NCBI GenBank assembly: GCA_030754315.1
Contig: JASMAO010000039.1
Coordinates: 1 to 11,317, forward strand
Direction: 5' to 3'
DNA: 11,317 nucleotides
Source: SAR202 cluster bacterium
GTDB taxonomy: Bacteria; Chloroflexota; Dehalococcoidia; Lucifugimonadales; JASMAO01
In this document: positions 1-6,390 of the stretch, one piece after another
How positions within the stretch are numbered: the stretch's first letter is position 1
Layout: the number at the start of each line of letters is the position of its first letter
Translations under genes and position numbers: made by a program
The notes under the pieces: model-generated
Seen by the model: the letters and a program-made list of their open reading frames with translations, nothing else
Told to the model about the DNA's origin: nothing
The model's database searches: none

Positions 1-300
1 AGATATGAACTAAGAGAGAACAGCCCGGAGGAGATAAGAGATGCTGTAACGGAGTCCCTGAAACTGTTGGAATGCCCGCATCTTCCGCAGAGCAGTCTTC
101 AAGAGATGGCACGCAAACGACTCAAGAGTTCTGCCCGAAAAATCATTGCTCACGACCGGTTCCATCCCACAGCATCAAAAAGCGAAGCAGTTTTACGCTT
201 TCAATATAAGACAGCCGCTCGGGTCTCGATGGAGGAAGGTGCGATATGCCAGTTCTCTCTCGAGGCTAATTGGAAGTCTGACCGGCTGAATCAAGATTAA
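1..300 (+). CDS. C-terminal end of a protein starting outside the window, possibly a TIGR04372-type glycosyltransferase
   Basis: Reading frame 1 is open from the first base to a TAA at 298-300, giving 99 residues of a C-terminus whose start lies upstream. A TTG at 67 is in frame, but the frame is already open before it, so an internal start is unlikely. The visible part begins with a charged amphipathic stretch containing NSPEEIRDAV. This resembles the 'NTPEEI..AV.EM' element near the C-terminus of TIGR04372 glycosyltransferases of polysaccharide loci, which often close with a 'GA.I...FL..N' stretch. Here a loosely similar GAICQFSLEAN occurs near the end. No catalytic residues fall inside the window. 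The protein is rich in Lys and Arg and has no membrane segment. The family name rests on one short motif and the locus context. That this is a real coding end is more secure than its identity. Confidence 0.42.
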   Translation, partial: RYELRENSPEEIRDAVTESLKLLECPHLPQSSLQEMARKRLKSSARKIIAHDRFHPTASKSEAVLRFQYKTAARVSMEEGAICQFSLEANWKSDRLNQD

Positions 301-311
301 GGACGCTGACC

Positions 312-349
312 GTGAAAACAGTGGGTCAATAGACTAAAATTACGACCCA
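312..349 (+). promoter_or_regulatory. Candidate sigma70-like promoter with overlapping inverted repeat
   Basis: GTGAAA at 312-317 (4 of 6 to TTGACA) is followed after exactly 17 bases by TAAAAT at 335-340 (5 of 6 to TATAAT). The -10 element lies between the arms of an inverted repeat, TGGGTC at 322-327 and GACCCA at 344-349. The arrangement could act as an operator or a weak hairpin. Transcription from here would give a leader of roughly 110 bases before the first SDR gene. This is the only sizeable non-coding gap ahead of the compact gene run, which makes a promoter plausible, but hexamer matches this short occur by chance. Confidence 0.3.
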
Positions 350-455
350 TGCCTACCTGGTTGGATAGAGAGTCTCTTTGTTCCGTTCGACCCCGTCAAC
401 ACGACTCTCAGTCTAATCTCAGATAAATATCGGTCCCGACAAGGGGGCGCACCTA

Positions 456-1451
456 ATGTCCAAACCTTTCGTTGTGATCGGCAGTAACTCGTTCTCAGGT
501 TCGAATTTCGCGAGATATTTGCTGAAGCAAGGACATCAAGTTCTAGGAGTGAGTCGCTCGGCGGAGCCTGACGCGGTTTTTCTCCCCTATAAATCTGACC
601 CATCATATTCCGACCTGTTCAAATTCTTCCAAGGAGATCTAAATACAGATCATCGTGCAGTGGTTGATCTGATTCGAGATTTTTCCCCCAAATATGTAGT
701 CAACTTCGCAGCTCAAGGAATGGTTGCCCAGAGTTGGGATTCACCAGAAGATTGGTATCAAACAAATGTGGTTGCTCAGGTGCGTTTGCACGATGAGTTA
801 AGAAAATTGCGTGGCCTCAAGAAATATGTGCATGTCACAACGCCCGAGGTCTACGGAAACACAGATGGTTGGATAATCGAAAATAATAATTTTGCTCCAA
901 GTACGCCTTACGCTGTGTCTAGAGCCTCTTGTGATCTACATTTGATGAGTTTTTTTCGGGCATACCAGTTTCCAGTTGTTTTTACTCGAGCAGCAAACGT
1001 ATATGGGCCTGGGCAGCAACTTTATCGGATCATTCCAAGGGCGTTAATGTGCGCGCGAACCGGGCAAACACTCCAATTGCATGGGGGTGGGCAATCAGTT
1101 CGCTGCTTTATTCATATTGGAGACGTCGCAGAGGCAACCTACCAGGTTGCCTTGCGAGGTGAATCGGGCCAGTGCTACCACATTTCGACATCGCAACAAA
1201 TGACTATTAAGGGATTGGTGGAGCATATCGCCAGTATGACAGGTGTAGCATTCTCAGACCTGGTCGAGATTTCCGATGACAGATTGGGAAAAGATCAGGC
1301 TTACCTACTTAGTAGTGCCAAGTTGAGAGAGGAGCTTGGCTGGACAGATGTTGTTGATCTAGAAACCGGTATTGCGGAAACTCTTGATTGGGTAGAAGCT
1401 AATCTTGAGACACTGCTTGATCAACCCCAAGCCTATATTCACCATAAGTAA
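456..1451 (+). CDS. NAD-dependent epimerase/dehydratase (4,6-dehydratase-like extended SDR)
   Basis: A 331-residue extended SDR, about the usual length for dTDP-glucose or GDP-mannose 4,6-dehydratases. The start is ATG preceded by AGGGGG at 442-447, with a spacing of 8. The Rossmann motif is IGSNSFSG (8-15), where Ser replaces the middle glycine of GxxGxxG. The active-site strand reads TTPEVYG (128-134). It keeps the Glu that abstracts the C5 proton in dehydratases but has Pro where RmlB has Asp. The Tyr motif is YAVSR (152-156), so Arg stands in for the usual catalytic Lys. Near the C-terminus, LGKDQAY and EELGW match the RPGHD..Y and ELGW signatures of sugar-nucleotide dehydratases. It probably acts in the cytoplasm on a nucleotide-linked sugar as the first step of this cassette. 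Family assignment is secure. Whether it dehydrates, epimerises or reduces is not decided by sequence. Confidence 0.9.
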   Translation: MSKPFVVIGSNSFSGSNFARYLLKQGHQVLGVSRSAEPDAVFLPYKSDPSYSDLFKFFQGDLNTDHRAVVDLIRDFSPKYVVNFAAQGMVAQSWDSPEDWYQTNVVAQVRLHDELRKLRGLKKYVHVTTPEVYGNTDGWIIENNNFAPSTPYAVSRASCDLHLMSFFRAYQFPVVFTRAANVYGPGQQLYRIIPRALMCARTGQTLQLHGGGQSVRCFIHIGDVAEATYQVALRGESGQCYHISTSQQMTIKGLVEHIASMTGVAFSDLVEISDDRLGKDQAYLLSSAKLREELGWTDVVDLETGIAETLDWVEANLETLLDQPQAYIHHK

Positions 1452-1457
1452 ATCCCA

Positions 1458-2408
1458 ATGAGAATTTTAGTAACTGGTGGCTGCGGCTATAAAGGCACGG
1501 TTCTGACAAAAAAATTACTCGAGCAAGGAAACGAGGTAATCGTTGTCGATACACAATGGTTTGGTAATCATCTTGAAAGTCATGCCTGCTTGGAAATTAT
1601 TAAAGAGGATATTCGGGAGACTGACAATATACCTATGGATGGTGTCGAAGCAGTTATCCATCTAGCCAATATCGCTAATGATCCAGGTGTAGAGTTGAAC
1701 CCTTCTTTGTCTTGGGAAGTCAACGTTTTGGCTACCCAACAGCTTGCGGACAGGTCGGTCCGATCTGGAGTAAAGCAGTTTATTTTTGCCAGTTCGGGCA
1801 GCGTTTATGGTGTCAAAGAGGAAGCTCAGGTCACCGAGGATTTACCACTGGTTCCGATATCGGTTTACAACAAAACGAAGATGGTTGCCGAGCGCGTTTT
1901 GTTGAGTTTTCAGGAAAAAATTCGCATTCACTGCGTCCGTCCCGCTACTGTGTGTGGATGGTCTCCACGGATGCGATTAGATATTAGCGTTAACATGCTG
2001 ACTTTGCAGGCGCTAAAGAACGGTGTGATAACCGTTTTTGGCGGTCAGCAGACGAGACCTAATATTCATATACAGGATATGATCGGGGTTTATCAGCATT
2101 TCCTCAAGAATCCGAATCTTGACTCCGGGTGCTACAACGCGGGATTTGAGAATATTTCTATTCTCGACATTGCGCAACAGGTTGTTAAGAAAGTTCCAGC
2201 CGAAATTCAAGTAACCGATTCCAATGATCCGAGATCATATCGCCAAAATTCAGATAAGTTAACGGCGACTGGTTTCTTTCCACGGTATTCAGTGGCTGAT
2301 GCAATTGATGAAGTTATCGATAGGTACAAAGATGGTGAGTTGGTGGACTCAGATCAGTGCTACACAGTCAAATGGATGAAGCAACTTAACTTGGATTCGC
2401 AAACATGA
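1458..2408 (+). CDS. NAD-dependent epimerase/dehydratase (epimerase- or reductase-like extended SDR)
   Basis: A 316-residue extended SDR starting 6 bases after the previous stop. The N-terminal TGGCGYKG is a canonical GxxGxxG dinucleotide-binding loop (G7, G10, G13), and the Asp at 31 after strand 2 suggests NAD(H). The catalytic segment is SSGSVYG (112-118) with YNKTK (137-141), so the Ser-Tyr-Lys triad is intact. The Asp-Glu or Thr-Glu pair of 4,6-dehydratases is absent, which favours a GalE-like 4-epimerase or a ketoreductase. RPATVCGWSPRMRLD (161-175) and the following NML segment form the substrate-binding region of a polysaccharide-locus SDR subfamily. Its stop overlaps the start of the transketolase N-subunit by 4 bases (ATGA), implying coupled translation. 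No strong Shine-Dalgarno is visible. It probably works in sequence with the upstream SDR. The exact substrate is unknown. Confidence 0.9.
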   Translation: MRILVTGGCGYKGTVLTKKLLEQGNEVIVVDTQWFGNHLESHACLEIIKEDIRETDNIPMDGVEAVIHLANIANDPGVELNPSLSWEVNVLATQQLADRSVRSGVKQFIFASSGSVYGVKEEAQVTEDLPLVPISVYNKTKMVAERVLLSFQEKIRIHCVRPATVCGWSPRMRLDISVNMLTLQALKNGVITVFGGQQTRPNIHIQDMIGVYQHFLKNPNLDSGCYNAGFENISILDIAQQVVKKVPAEIQVTDSNDPRSYRQNSDKLTATGFFPRYSVADAIDEVIDRYKDGELVDSDQCYTVKWMKQLNLDSQT

Positions 2409-3202
2409 ATTGGAACTTAATTTCTGCCGAATTGCGAGCACAAGTGCTTGAGTTATCCCATCAGGCCAAAGCCGCGCATTTGGCTTCTGCATTGTCATGT
2501 ATTGACATACTCGCAGTACTTTATGAATCGATTCTTGCGTTTGATCCAAAAAACCCTGATTGGCCTGATCGGGATCGATTTATCCTGAGTAAGGGTCATG
2601 CGGCTGCGGGACTTTATGCTGTTCTTGCTCGAAAAGGAGTTTTGCGCCCATCTCAATTAGCAACCTATGGCAAGGCAAATTCACTTCTGGAAGAACATCC
2701 TTCGCCGAATCTTCCAGGTGTGGAAGCCGCCACAGGTTCTCTGGGACATGGCCTCCCCATAGCAAATGGTATGGCGCTCGCATCCAGAATTCAGAAGAAA
2801 TCTTTTCGCGTGTATGCTCTGCTAAGCGATGGTGAATGTAATGAGGGGTCAGTGTGGGAGGCGGCAATGTTTGCTGCACGGCATAAATTAAGCAACCTTT
2901 GCGCCATCGTTGATTTTAATAAGTGGCAGGCAACAGGGCGAAGTCAAGAAGTGTTGGCACTTGATCCGTTAGCAGATAAGTGGCGTGCATTTGGGTGGGC
3001 GGTCGAAGAAATCGATGGTCACGATCATGATCAGCTCAGCACTCAACTGTCCCGTAAGTGTGAAGGGTTGCCAAGGGTTTATATTGCACACACCGTTAAG
3101 GGAAAGGGAATTTCATTTATGGAGGATGACAATAATTGGCACTATAGAGTTCCGACCCGGGACGAAATCAACATGGCACGAGAAGAACTGGGTTTAGAGT
3201 GA
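2405..3202 (+). CDS. Transketolase, N-terminal (TPP pyrophosphate-binding) subunit
   Basis: A 265-residue protein corresponding to the N-terminal half of transketolase, the usual size for a split subunit. Markers in order are LSKGHAA (61-67) with a conserved His, TGSLGHGL (110-117) with a second active-site His, and the thiamine-diphosphate/Mg segment SDGECNEGSVWEA (141-153) followed by VDFNKWQATG (169-178), whose Asn completes the metal site. It also carries HTVKGKG (229-235). The start ATG overlaps the upstream stop (ATGA), and its own stop overlaps the next gene by 4 bases. It should pair with the C-terminal subunit encoded immediately downstream to transfer a two-carbon ketol group between a ketose donor and an aldehyde acceptor. 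Sitting among sugar-modifying enzymes, it is unlikely to be the housekeeping pentose-phosphate enzyme. Split transketolases recur in polysaccharide and natural-product loci, and the acceptor here is unknown. Confidence 0.92.
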   Translation: MNWNLISAELRAQVLELSHQAKAAHLASALSCIDILAVLYESILAFDPKNPDWPDRDRFILSKGHAAAGLYAVLARKGVLRPSQLATYGKANSLLEEHPSPNLPGVEAATGSLGHGLPIANGMALASRIQKKSFRVYALLSDGECNEGSVWEAAMFAARHKLSNLCAIVDFNKWQATGRSQEVLALDPLADKWRAFGWAVEEIDGHDHDQLSTQLSRKCEGLPRVYIAHTVKGKGISFMEDDNNWHYRVPTRDEINMAREELGLE

Positions 3203-4116
3203 GAAATGCTTTCGCAAGATCGGTGAGTGATCTGGCTGATGACCATTCAGCCATCATTCTTTTGGCCGGAGATATAGGTAACCGCCTTTTTGATGGCTAT
3301 AAAGAACACCACCCAGATCGGTTTTATAACTGCGGGGTTGCAGAAGCTGGAATGATAGGTATTGCTGGAGGTTTAGCAGCAAGTGGTTTGCATCCGATCA
3401 CCTATACCATTACGCCGTTTAACACTATGCGATGCCTAGAGCAGATTCGCCTTGATATATGTTATCCAAATTATCCCGCTATCATTGTGGGAACGGGTGC
3501 TGGTCTTTCTTATGCGGGTCTAGGAGCGACCCATCATTCCATGGAAGATATCGGATTGATGCGTATGCTGCCCAATATGCACGTCGTTTGTCCTGGAGAT
3601 GCGACGGAAGTAGAGCTCGCTGTTCGAGCGGCTGTCGAATTAGAACGACCTGTGTATATTCGCCTTGGCAAGAAAGGTGAGCCACAAGTGCATTCGCAAC
3701 CTCCTGAATTTAAAATAGGAAAGGGAGTGGTCCTTGAAAATGGCACGGATGTTGCTTTGCTGGGTGTGGGGAATATGCTTTCGGTTGCAAACGAGGTATC
3801 GGCGGGGTTGAAACAGGCGGGAATTTCAACTTCCTTAGTTAGCCTGCATACCATTAAGCCCTTGGATGATGACCTTTTGGCACAACTCTTTTTTGACTGC
3901 AACAAAGTGGTTGTTATTGAAGAGCATGGTCTAGCCGGTGGTGCTGGTAGCGCTATTTTGGAATGGGCTAACGCAAAAGGAGTTGATGCGTCTAAAGTTG
4001 TTTGCTTTGGAGCAAAAGATGCGTTTCTGACCGCATGTGGAAACCAGCAGGAAGCACGATGTCTTCTTAATCTGAACGCTGAATCAATTATCTGTAACCT
4101 TCAGGAGCATTTCTAG
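3199..4116 (+). CDS. Transketolase, C-terminal (pyrimidine-binding) subunit
   Basis: A 305-residue partner of the preceding gene, covering the pyrimidine-binding and C-terminal transketolase domains. The GTG start lies in a GTGA overlap with the upstream stop. AGDIG (23-27) opens the Pyr domain. GVAEAGMIGIAGGLA (46-60) carries the conserved Glu49 that activates the thiamine ring, although the usual text is GIAEQNM, so Gln-Asn is replaced by Ala-Gly. THHSMEDIGLMRMLP (111-125) and CPGDATE (131-137) are standard family motifs. EEHGLAGGAGSA (241-252) marks the C-terminal domain. An intact heterotetramer with the N-subunit is expected in the cytoplasm. The altered residues beside the catalytic Glu might affect substrate choice or may simply be subfamily style. 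A related reading as the beta-like half of a DXPS-type enzyme is less likely given the pairing. Confidence 0.92.
   Translation: MRNAFARSVSDLADDHSAIILLAGDIGNRLFDGYKEHHPDRFYNCGVAEAGMIGIAGGLAASGLHPITYTITPFNTMRCLEQIRLDICYPNYPAIIVGTGAGLSYAGLGATHHSMEDIGLMRMLPNMHVVCPGDATEVELAVRAAVELERPVYIRLGKKGEPQVHSQPPEFKIGKGVVLENGTDVALLGVGNMLSVANEVSAGLKQAGISTSLVSLHTIKPLDDDLLAQLFFDCNKVVVIEEHGLAGGAGSAILEWANAKGVDASKVVCFGAKDAFLTACGNQQEARCLLNLNAESIICNLQEHF
4103..4107 (+). promoter_or_regulatory. Shine-Dalgarno AGGAG fixing the GTG start of the HAD gene
   Basis: AGGAG lies inside the end of the transketolase C-subunit gene, 8 bases before the GTG at 4116. This is the clearest internal ribosome binding site of the compact run. 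It supports GTG as the start even though that codon shares its first base with the upstream TAG stop. Confidence 0.65.
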
Positions 4117-4718
4117 TGTCTCTAGTGCTTGGCCTAGATTTTGATAATACTCTTATCTGCTACGATGGCGTTTTCCATAAGGTAGCAAAGGAGCGTTTTC
4201 TTATTTCAGAAACGACCCCAAAAGATAAGATTTCGGTGAGGAATCACTTGCGGGTAATTGGGCAAGAAGATGCGTGGACCGAATTGCAGGGTGAAGTGTA
4301 CGGGCCCCGAATTCACGAGGCCGCTATTTTCGATGGAGCGCTTGAGGCGATTAAGATCCTGATGCTCGCAGGCGTCGAGATTTGCCTCATTAGCCATAAG
4401 ACTCGAGCCCCATATCTAGGGAAAGCCCATGACTTACATTTGGCGGCTACTTCTTGGCTGAGATGCCACAAATTTTTTTCTGTGGATGGTGCTAACTGGT
4501 CGCCAGATCAAGTATTTTTCGAAACAACTAAAGAGTCAAAAATTTCTCGCATCTTAAGTCAGCGATGTACGCATTTTCTAGATGATTTGCCTGAGATACT
4601 TGATATGCTTCCTTCGGACATGAATAGGATTCAATTTGCACCACGCGAAGTTGTGAGCAAGAAGCATTCCTGGTCTGTCATTCGCCAGTGGCGGGAATTG
4701 CCCAATCTCGTTTTATGA
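4116..4718 (+). CDS. HAD-superfamily hydrolase (probable small-molecule phosphatase)
   Basis: A 200-residue HAD protein. Motif I is LDFDNT (7-12), with nucleophile Asp8 and acid/base Asp10. Motif II is the Ser in ISHKT (92-96). A Lys at about 139-142 (TTKESK) is the motif III candidate, and FLDDLPE (154-160) is motif IV with the Mg-binding Asp pair. All catalytic elements are therefore present. The region between motifs I and II has space for a small helical cap, as in C1-type phosphatases. The GTG start has a good AGGAG and overlaps the upstream stop by one base. In context it most likely removes phosphate from a sugar phosphate made by the transketolase or the neighbouring kinase, in a manner comparable to GmhB-type steps in heptose pathways. 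The exact substrate is not determinable from sequence. Confidence 0.85.
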   Translation: MSLVLGLDFDNTLICYDGVFHKVAKERFLISETTPKDKISVRNHLRVIGQEDAWTELQGEVYGPRIHEAAIFDGALEAIKILMLAGVEICLISHKTRAPYLGKAHDLHLAATSWLRCHKFFSVDGANWSPDQVFFETTKESKISRILSQRCTHFLDDLPEILDMLPSDMNRIQFAPREVVSKKHSWSVIRQWRELPNLVL

Positions 4719-5719
4719 CGAAAAACCGGAGCTTAGAAAAAAGTATCGTAGGTTTTATTGAGCAATCTGGCTTTGATAGTTGTTCCTTACATGAAATCAA
4801 GGCAGGTAGGAACAGTCGAGTTTACCGCGTTGATGGAGTAGACCGCCAGGCATTGCTCAAGATATATCACAGGCATCCGAGTGACTTGCGGGATCGCCTT
4901 GATGCTGAATATTCTTTTCTGGAGTTAATGGCCGGCGTTGAGCCGATCCCCGTATCTAGCCCAATTCAGCGTGATGACCGACAAGGGTTTGGTCTTTACG
5001 AGTTCTTGCCGGGCGAACCGGTGACGCAAATCTCGATTGCCGATATCGATCAAGCAGCGGCCTTTATTACGGCGATCAACAAATTGCGTACTTCGGAGGC
5101 AGCAAAAAGACTGGGTTTGGCGTCTGAGGCATGTCGTACAATTGACGAACACGTCGCTTTGGTCTCGAAACGCGTATTTAGACTACGTAATGCAGTTATT
5201 AGCCAAGACGCTTCATCGGTGAGCGAATTTGTTGAGGGCAATCTTCTTCCAACTCTTAGCGCAATCATCAGCAATATCTGTTCGGCTTATGATGCGGGCG
5301 TCCGCCGAGAACCTGTTTCTGATCAACACTGGATTCTTTCACCATCAGACTTCGGGTTTCACAATGTATTGCGAGTTGACGGTAGTTTGTTTTTCGTCGA
5401 CTTTGAGTATGCTGGTTGGGATGATCCAGCCAAGCTGATCTGTGACTTTACGTGTCAACCCGAGCTGCCCATTACAGCGCATCAGGCAGCGCGTTTTTCA
5501 AAAACTGTCGCTACTTGGCTAGACTCGCTTGACTTGATGAGACGGGCGGAACATCTAACCCCACTCTATCGTCTAAAGTGGTGTTGTATTCTCCTTAACG
5601 AATATCTACAAGAGGGCAGAGATCGACGTTTTCATTCGAATTCAGCACAATTAGATTTCATGAAGCTGCAGACTGCCAAAGCGAAACAATATTTTTTTCA
5701 ACATTTAGGATCATCATGA
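4715..5719 (+). CDS. APH/choline-kinase-fold phosphotransferase
   Basis: A 334-residue protein of the aminoglycoside-phosphotransferase/choline-kinase fold. I place the start at ATG 4715, in an ATGA overlap matching the neighbours. A GTG 27 bases upstream (4688) is in frame but would overlap the HAD gene by 31 bases. GRNSRVYRV (31-39) is the nucleotide loop, and LLKIY carries the ATP-binding Lys49. SPSDFGFHN (209-217) is the Brenner-type catalytic loop with Asp212 and Asn217. The usual His before the catalytic Asp (HxD) is Ser here. VDFEYAGWDDP (228-238) is the metal-binding segment, with Glu replacing the second Asp of DxD. It probably phosphorylates a sugar or sugar alcohol in the cassette rather than conferring antibiotic resistance, since it sits between a HAD phosphatase and a methyltransferase. 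The substrate is unknown. Confidence 0.82.
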   Translation: MTKNRSLEKSIVGFIEQSGFDSCSLHEIKAGRNSRVYRVDGVDRQALLKIYHRHPSDLRDRLDAEYSFLELMAGVEPIPVSSPIQRDDRQGFGLYEFLPGEPVTQISIADIDQAAAFITAINKLRTSEAAKRLGLASEACRTIDEHVALVSKRVFRLRNAVISQDASSVSEFVEGNLLPTLSAIISNICSAYDAGVRREPVSDQHWILSPSDFGFHNVLRVDGSLFFVDFEYAGWDDPAKLICDFTCQPELPITAHQAARFSKTVATWLDSLDLMRRAEHLTPLYRLKWCCILLNEYLQEGRDRRFHSNSAQLDFMKLQTAKAKQYFFQHLGSS

Positions 5720-6390
5720 TGGCGTATCACGATTTCATGTCTGTGCTTCACAAAAGCACGTCGCGGGATTATCTGGCTCGGGTAAACGAGCCAGGATATC
5801 CAAAGGCAAAAGCAGCGGAACTAGCGAAAAGCTGGTCTTACGATTACTGGGATGGTGATCGGCGAATCAACTACGGGGGTTATCGGTATATACCAGGTCG
5901 ATGGGAGAAGGTGGCTAAGGCACTTGTTCACCACTATAGTCTTCCTAATGATCCGAAGATACTTGATGTAGGCTGTGGAAAAGGATTTTTGCTTTTTGAC
6001 TTTCTCAAGGTCCGGCCTGATGCGCAGGTTTACGGTATTGATGTGTCTGAATATGCATTAAATCATTCCAAGGAAGAGGTGCGTGACAGGTTGCAGATTG
6101 GTAACGCAGTCGATTTACCGTGGCCGAATGGCTATTTTGATCTTGTTATTTCGATTAATACCTTCCATAACCTTTACAATTACGAGTTAGCAAACGCGCT
6201 GAAGGAATTTGAGCGCGTTGGGAAAGAATATAAGTATCTGTGTGTCGAGTCCTATCGTAATGAAAGCGAAAAAGCCAACTTACTGTATTGGCAAGTCACA
6301 TGTGAAGCGTTCTGTACACCGAAAGAATGGGAATGGTGGTTTCAGTATGCGGGGTATACTGGGGACCACTCGTTCATATATTTTGAATGA
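5716..6390 (+). CDS. Class I SAM-dependent methyltransferase
   Basis: A 224-residue methyltransferase. Motif I is ILDVGCGKGF (82-91), the strand-2 acidic residue is in YGIDVSEYAL (106-115), and DLPWPNGYFDLVISINTFHNL (133-153) covers motifs II and III. The N-terminal 75 residues are rich in Tyr and Trp and may form the substrate lid. An ATG-ATG pair at 5716 and 5719 offers two starts. AGGA at 5707-5710 suits the second slightly better (spacing 8), while the first gives the ATGA overlap seen elsewhere. Its stop overlaps the dehydrogenase start by 4 bases. It is probably an O- or N-methyltransferase acting on the cassette's sugar or sugar-like intermediate. The Methyltransf_11-type core does not reveal the atom methylated. 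Confidence 0.85.
   Translation: MMAYHDFMSVLHKSTSRDYLARVNEPGYPKAKAAELAKSWSYDYWDGDRRINYGGYRYIPGRWEKVAKALVHHYSLPNDPKILDVGCGKGFLLFDFLKVRPDAQVYGIDVSEYALNHSKEEVRDRLQIGNAVDLPWPNGYFDLVISINTFHNLYNYELANALKEFERVGKEYKYLCVESYRNESEKANLLYWQVTCEAFCTPKEWEWWFQYAGYTGDHSFIYFE

Noticed and set aside
67..300. Stand-alone small protein from TTG 67
   Set aside because: The frame is open from base 1 with protein-like sequence, so this is more likely the end of a longer gene.
367..413. Small palindromes AGAGA-G-TCTCT and GACT-CTC-AGTC in the 301-455 gap
   Set aside because: Arms of four or five bases without further structure. I see no riboswitch, small RNA or attachment-site pattern.
4688..4714. Upstream GTG start for the kinase gene, adding nine residues
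   Set aside because: It would overlap the HAD gene by 31 bases. ATG 4715 reproduces the ATGA coupling seen at neighbouring junctions.
4715..5719. Aminoglycoside-resistance gene
   Set aside because: The fold is shared, but the HxD His is missing and the operon is a sugar pathway. No resistance context is present.
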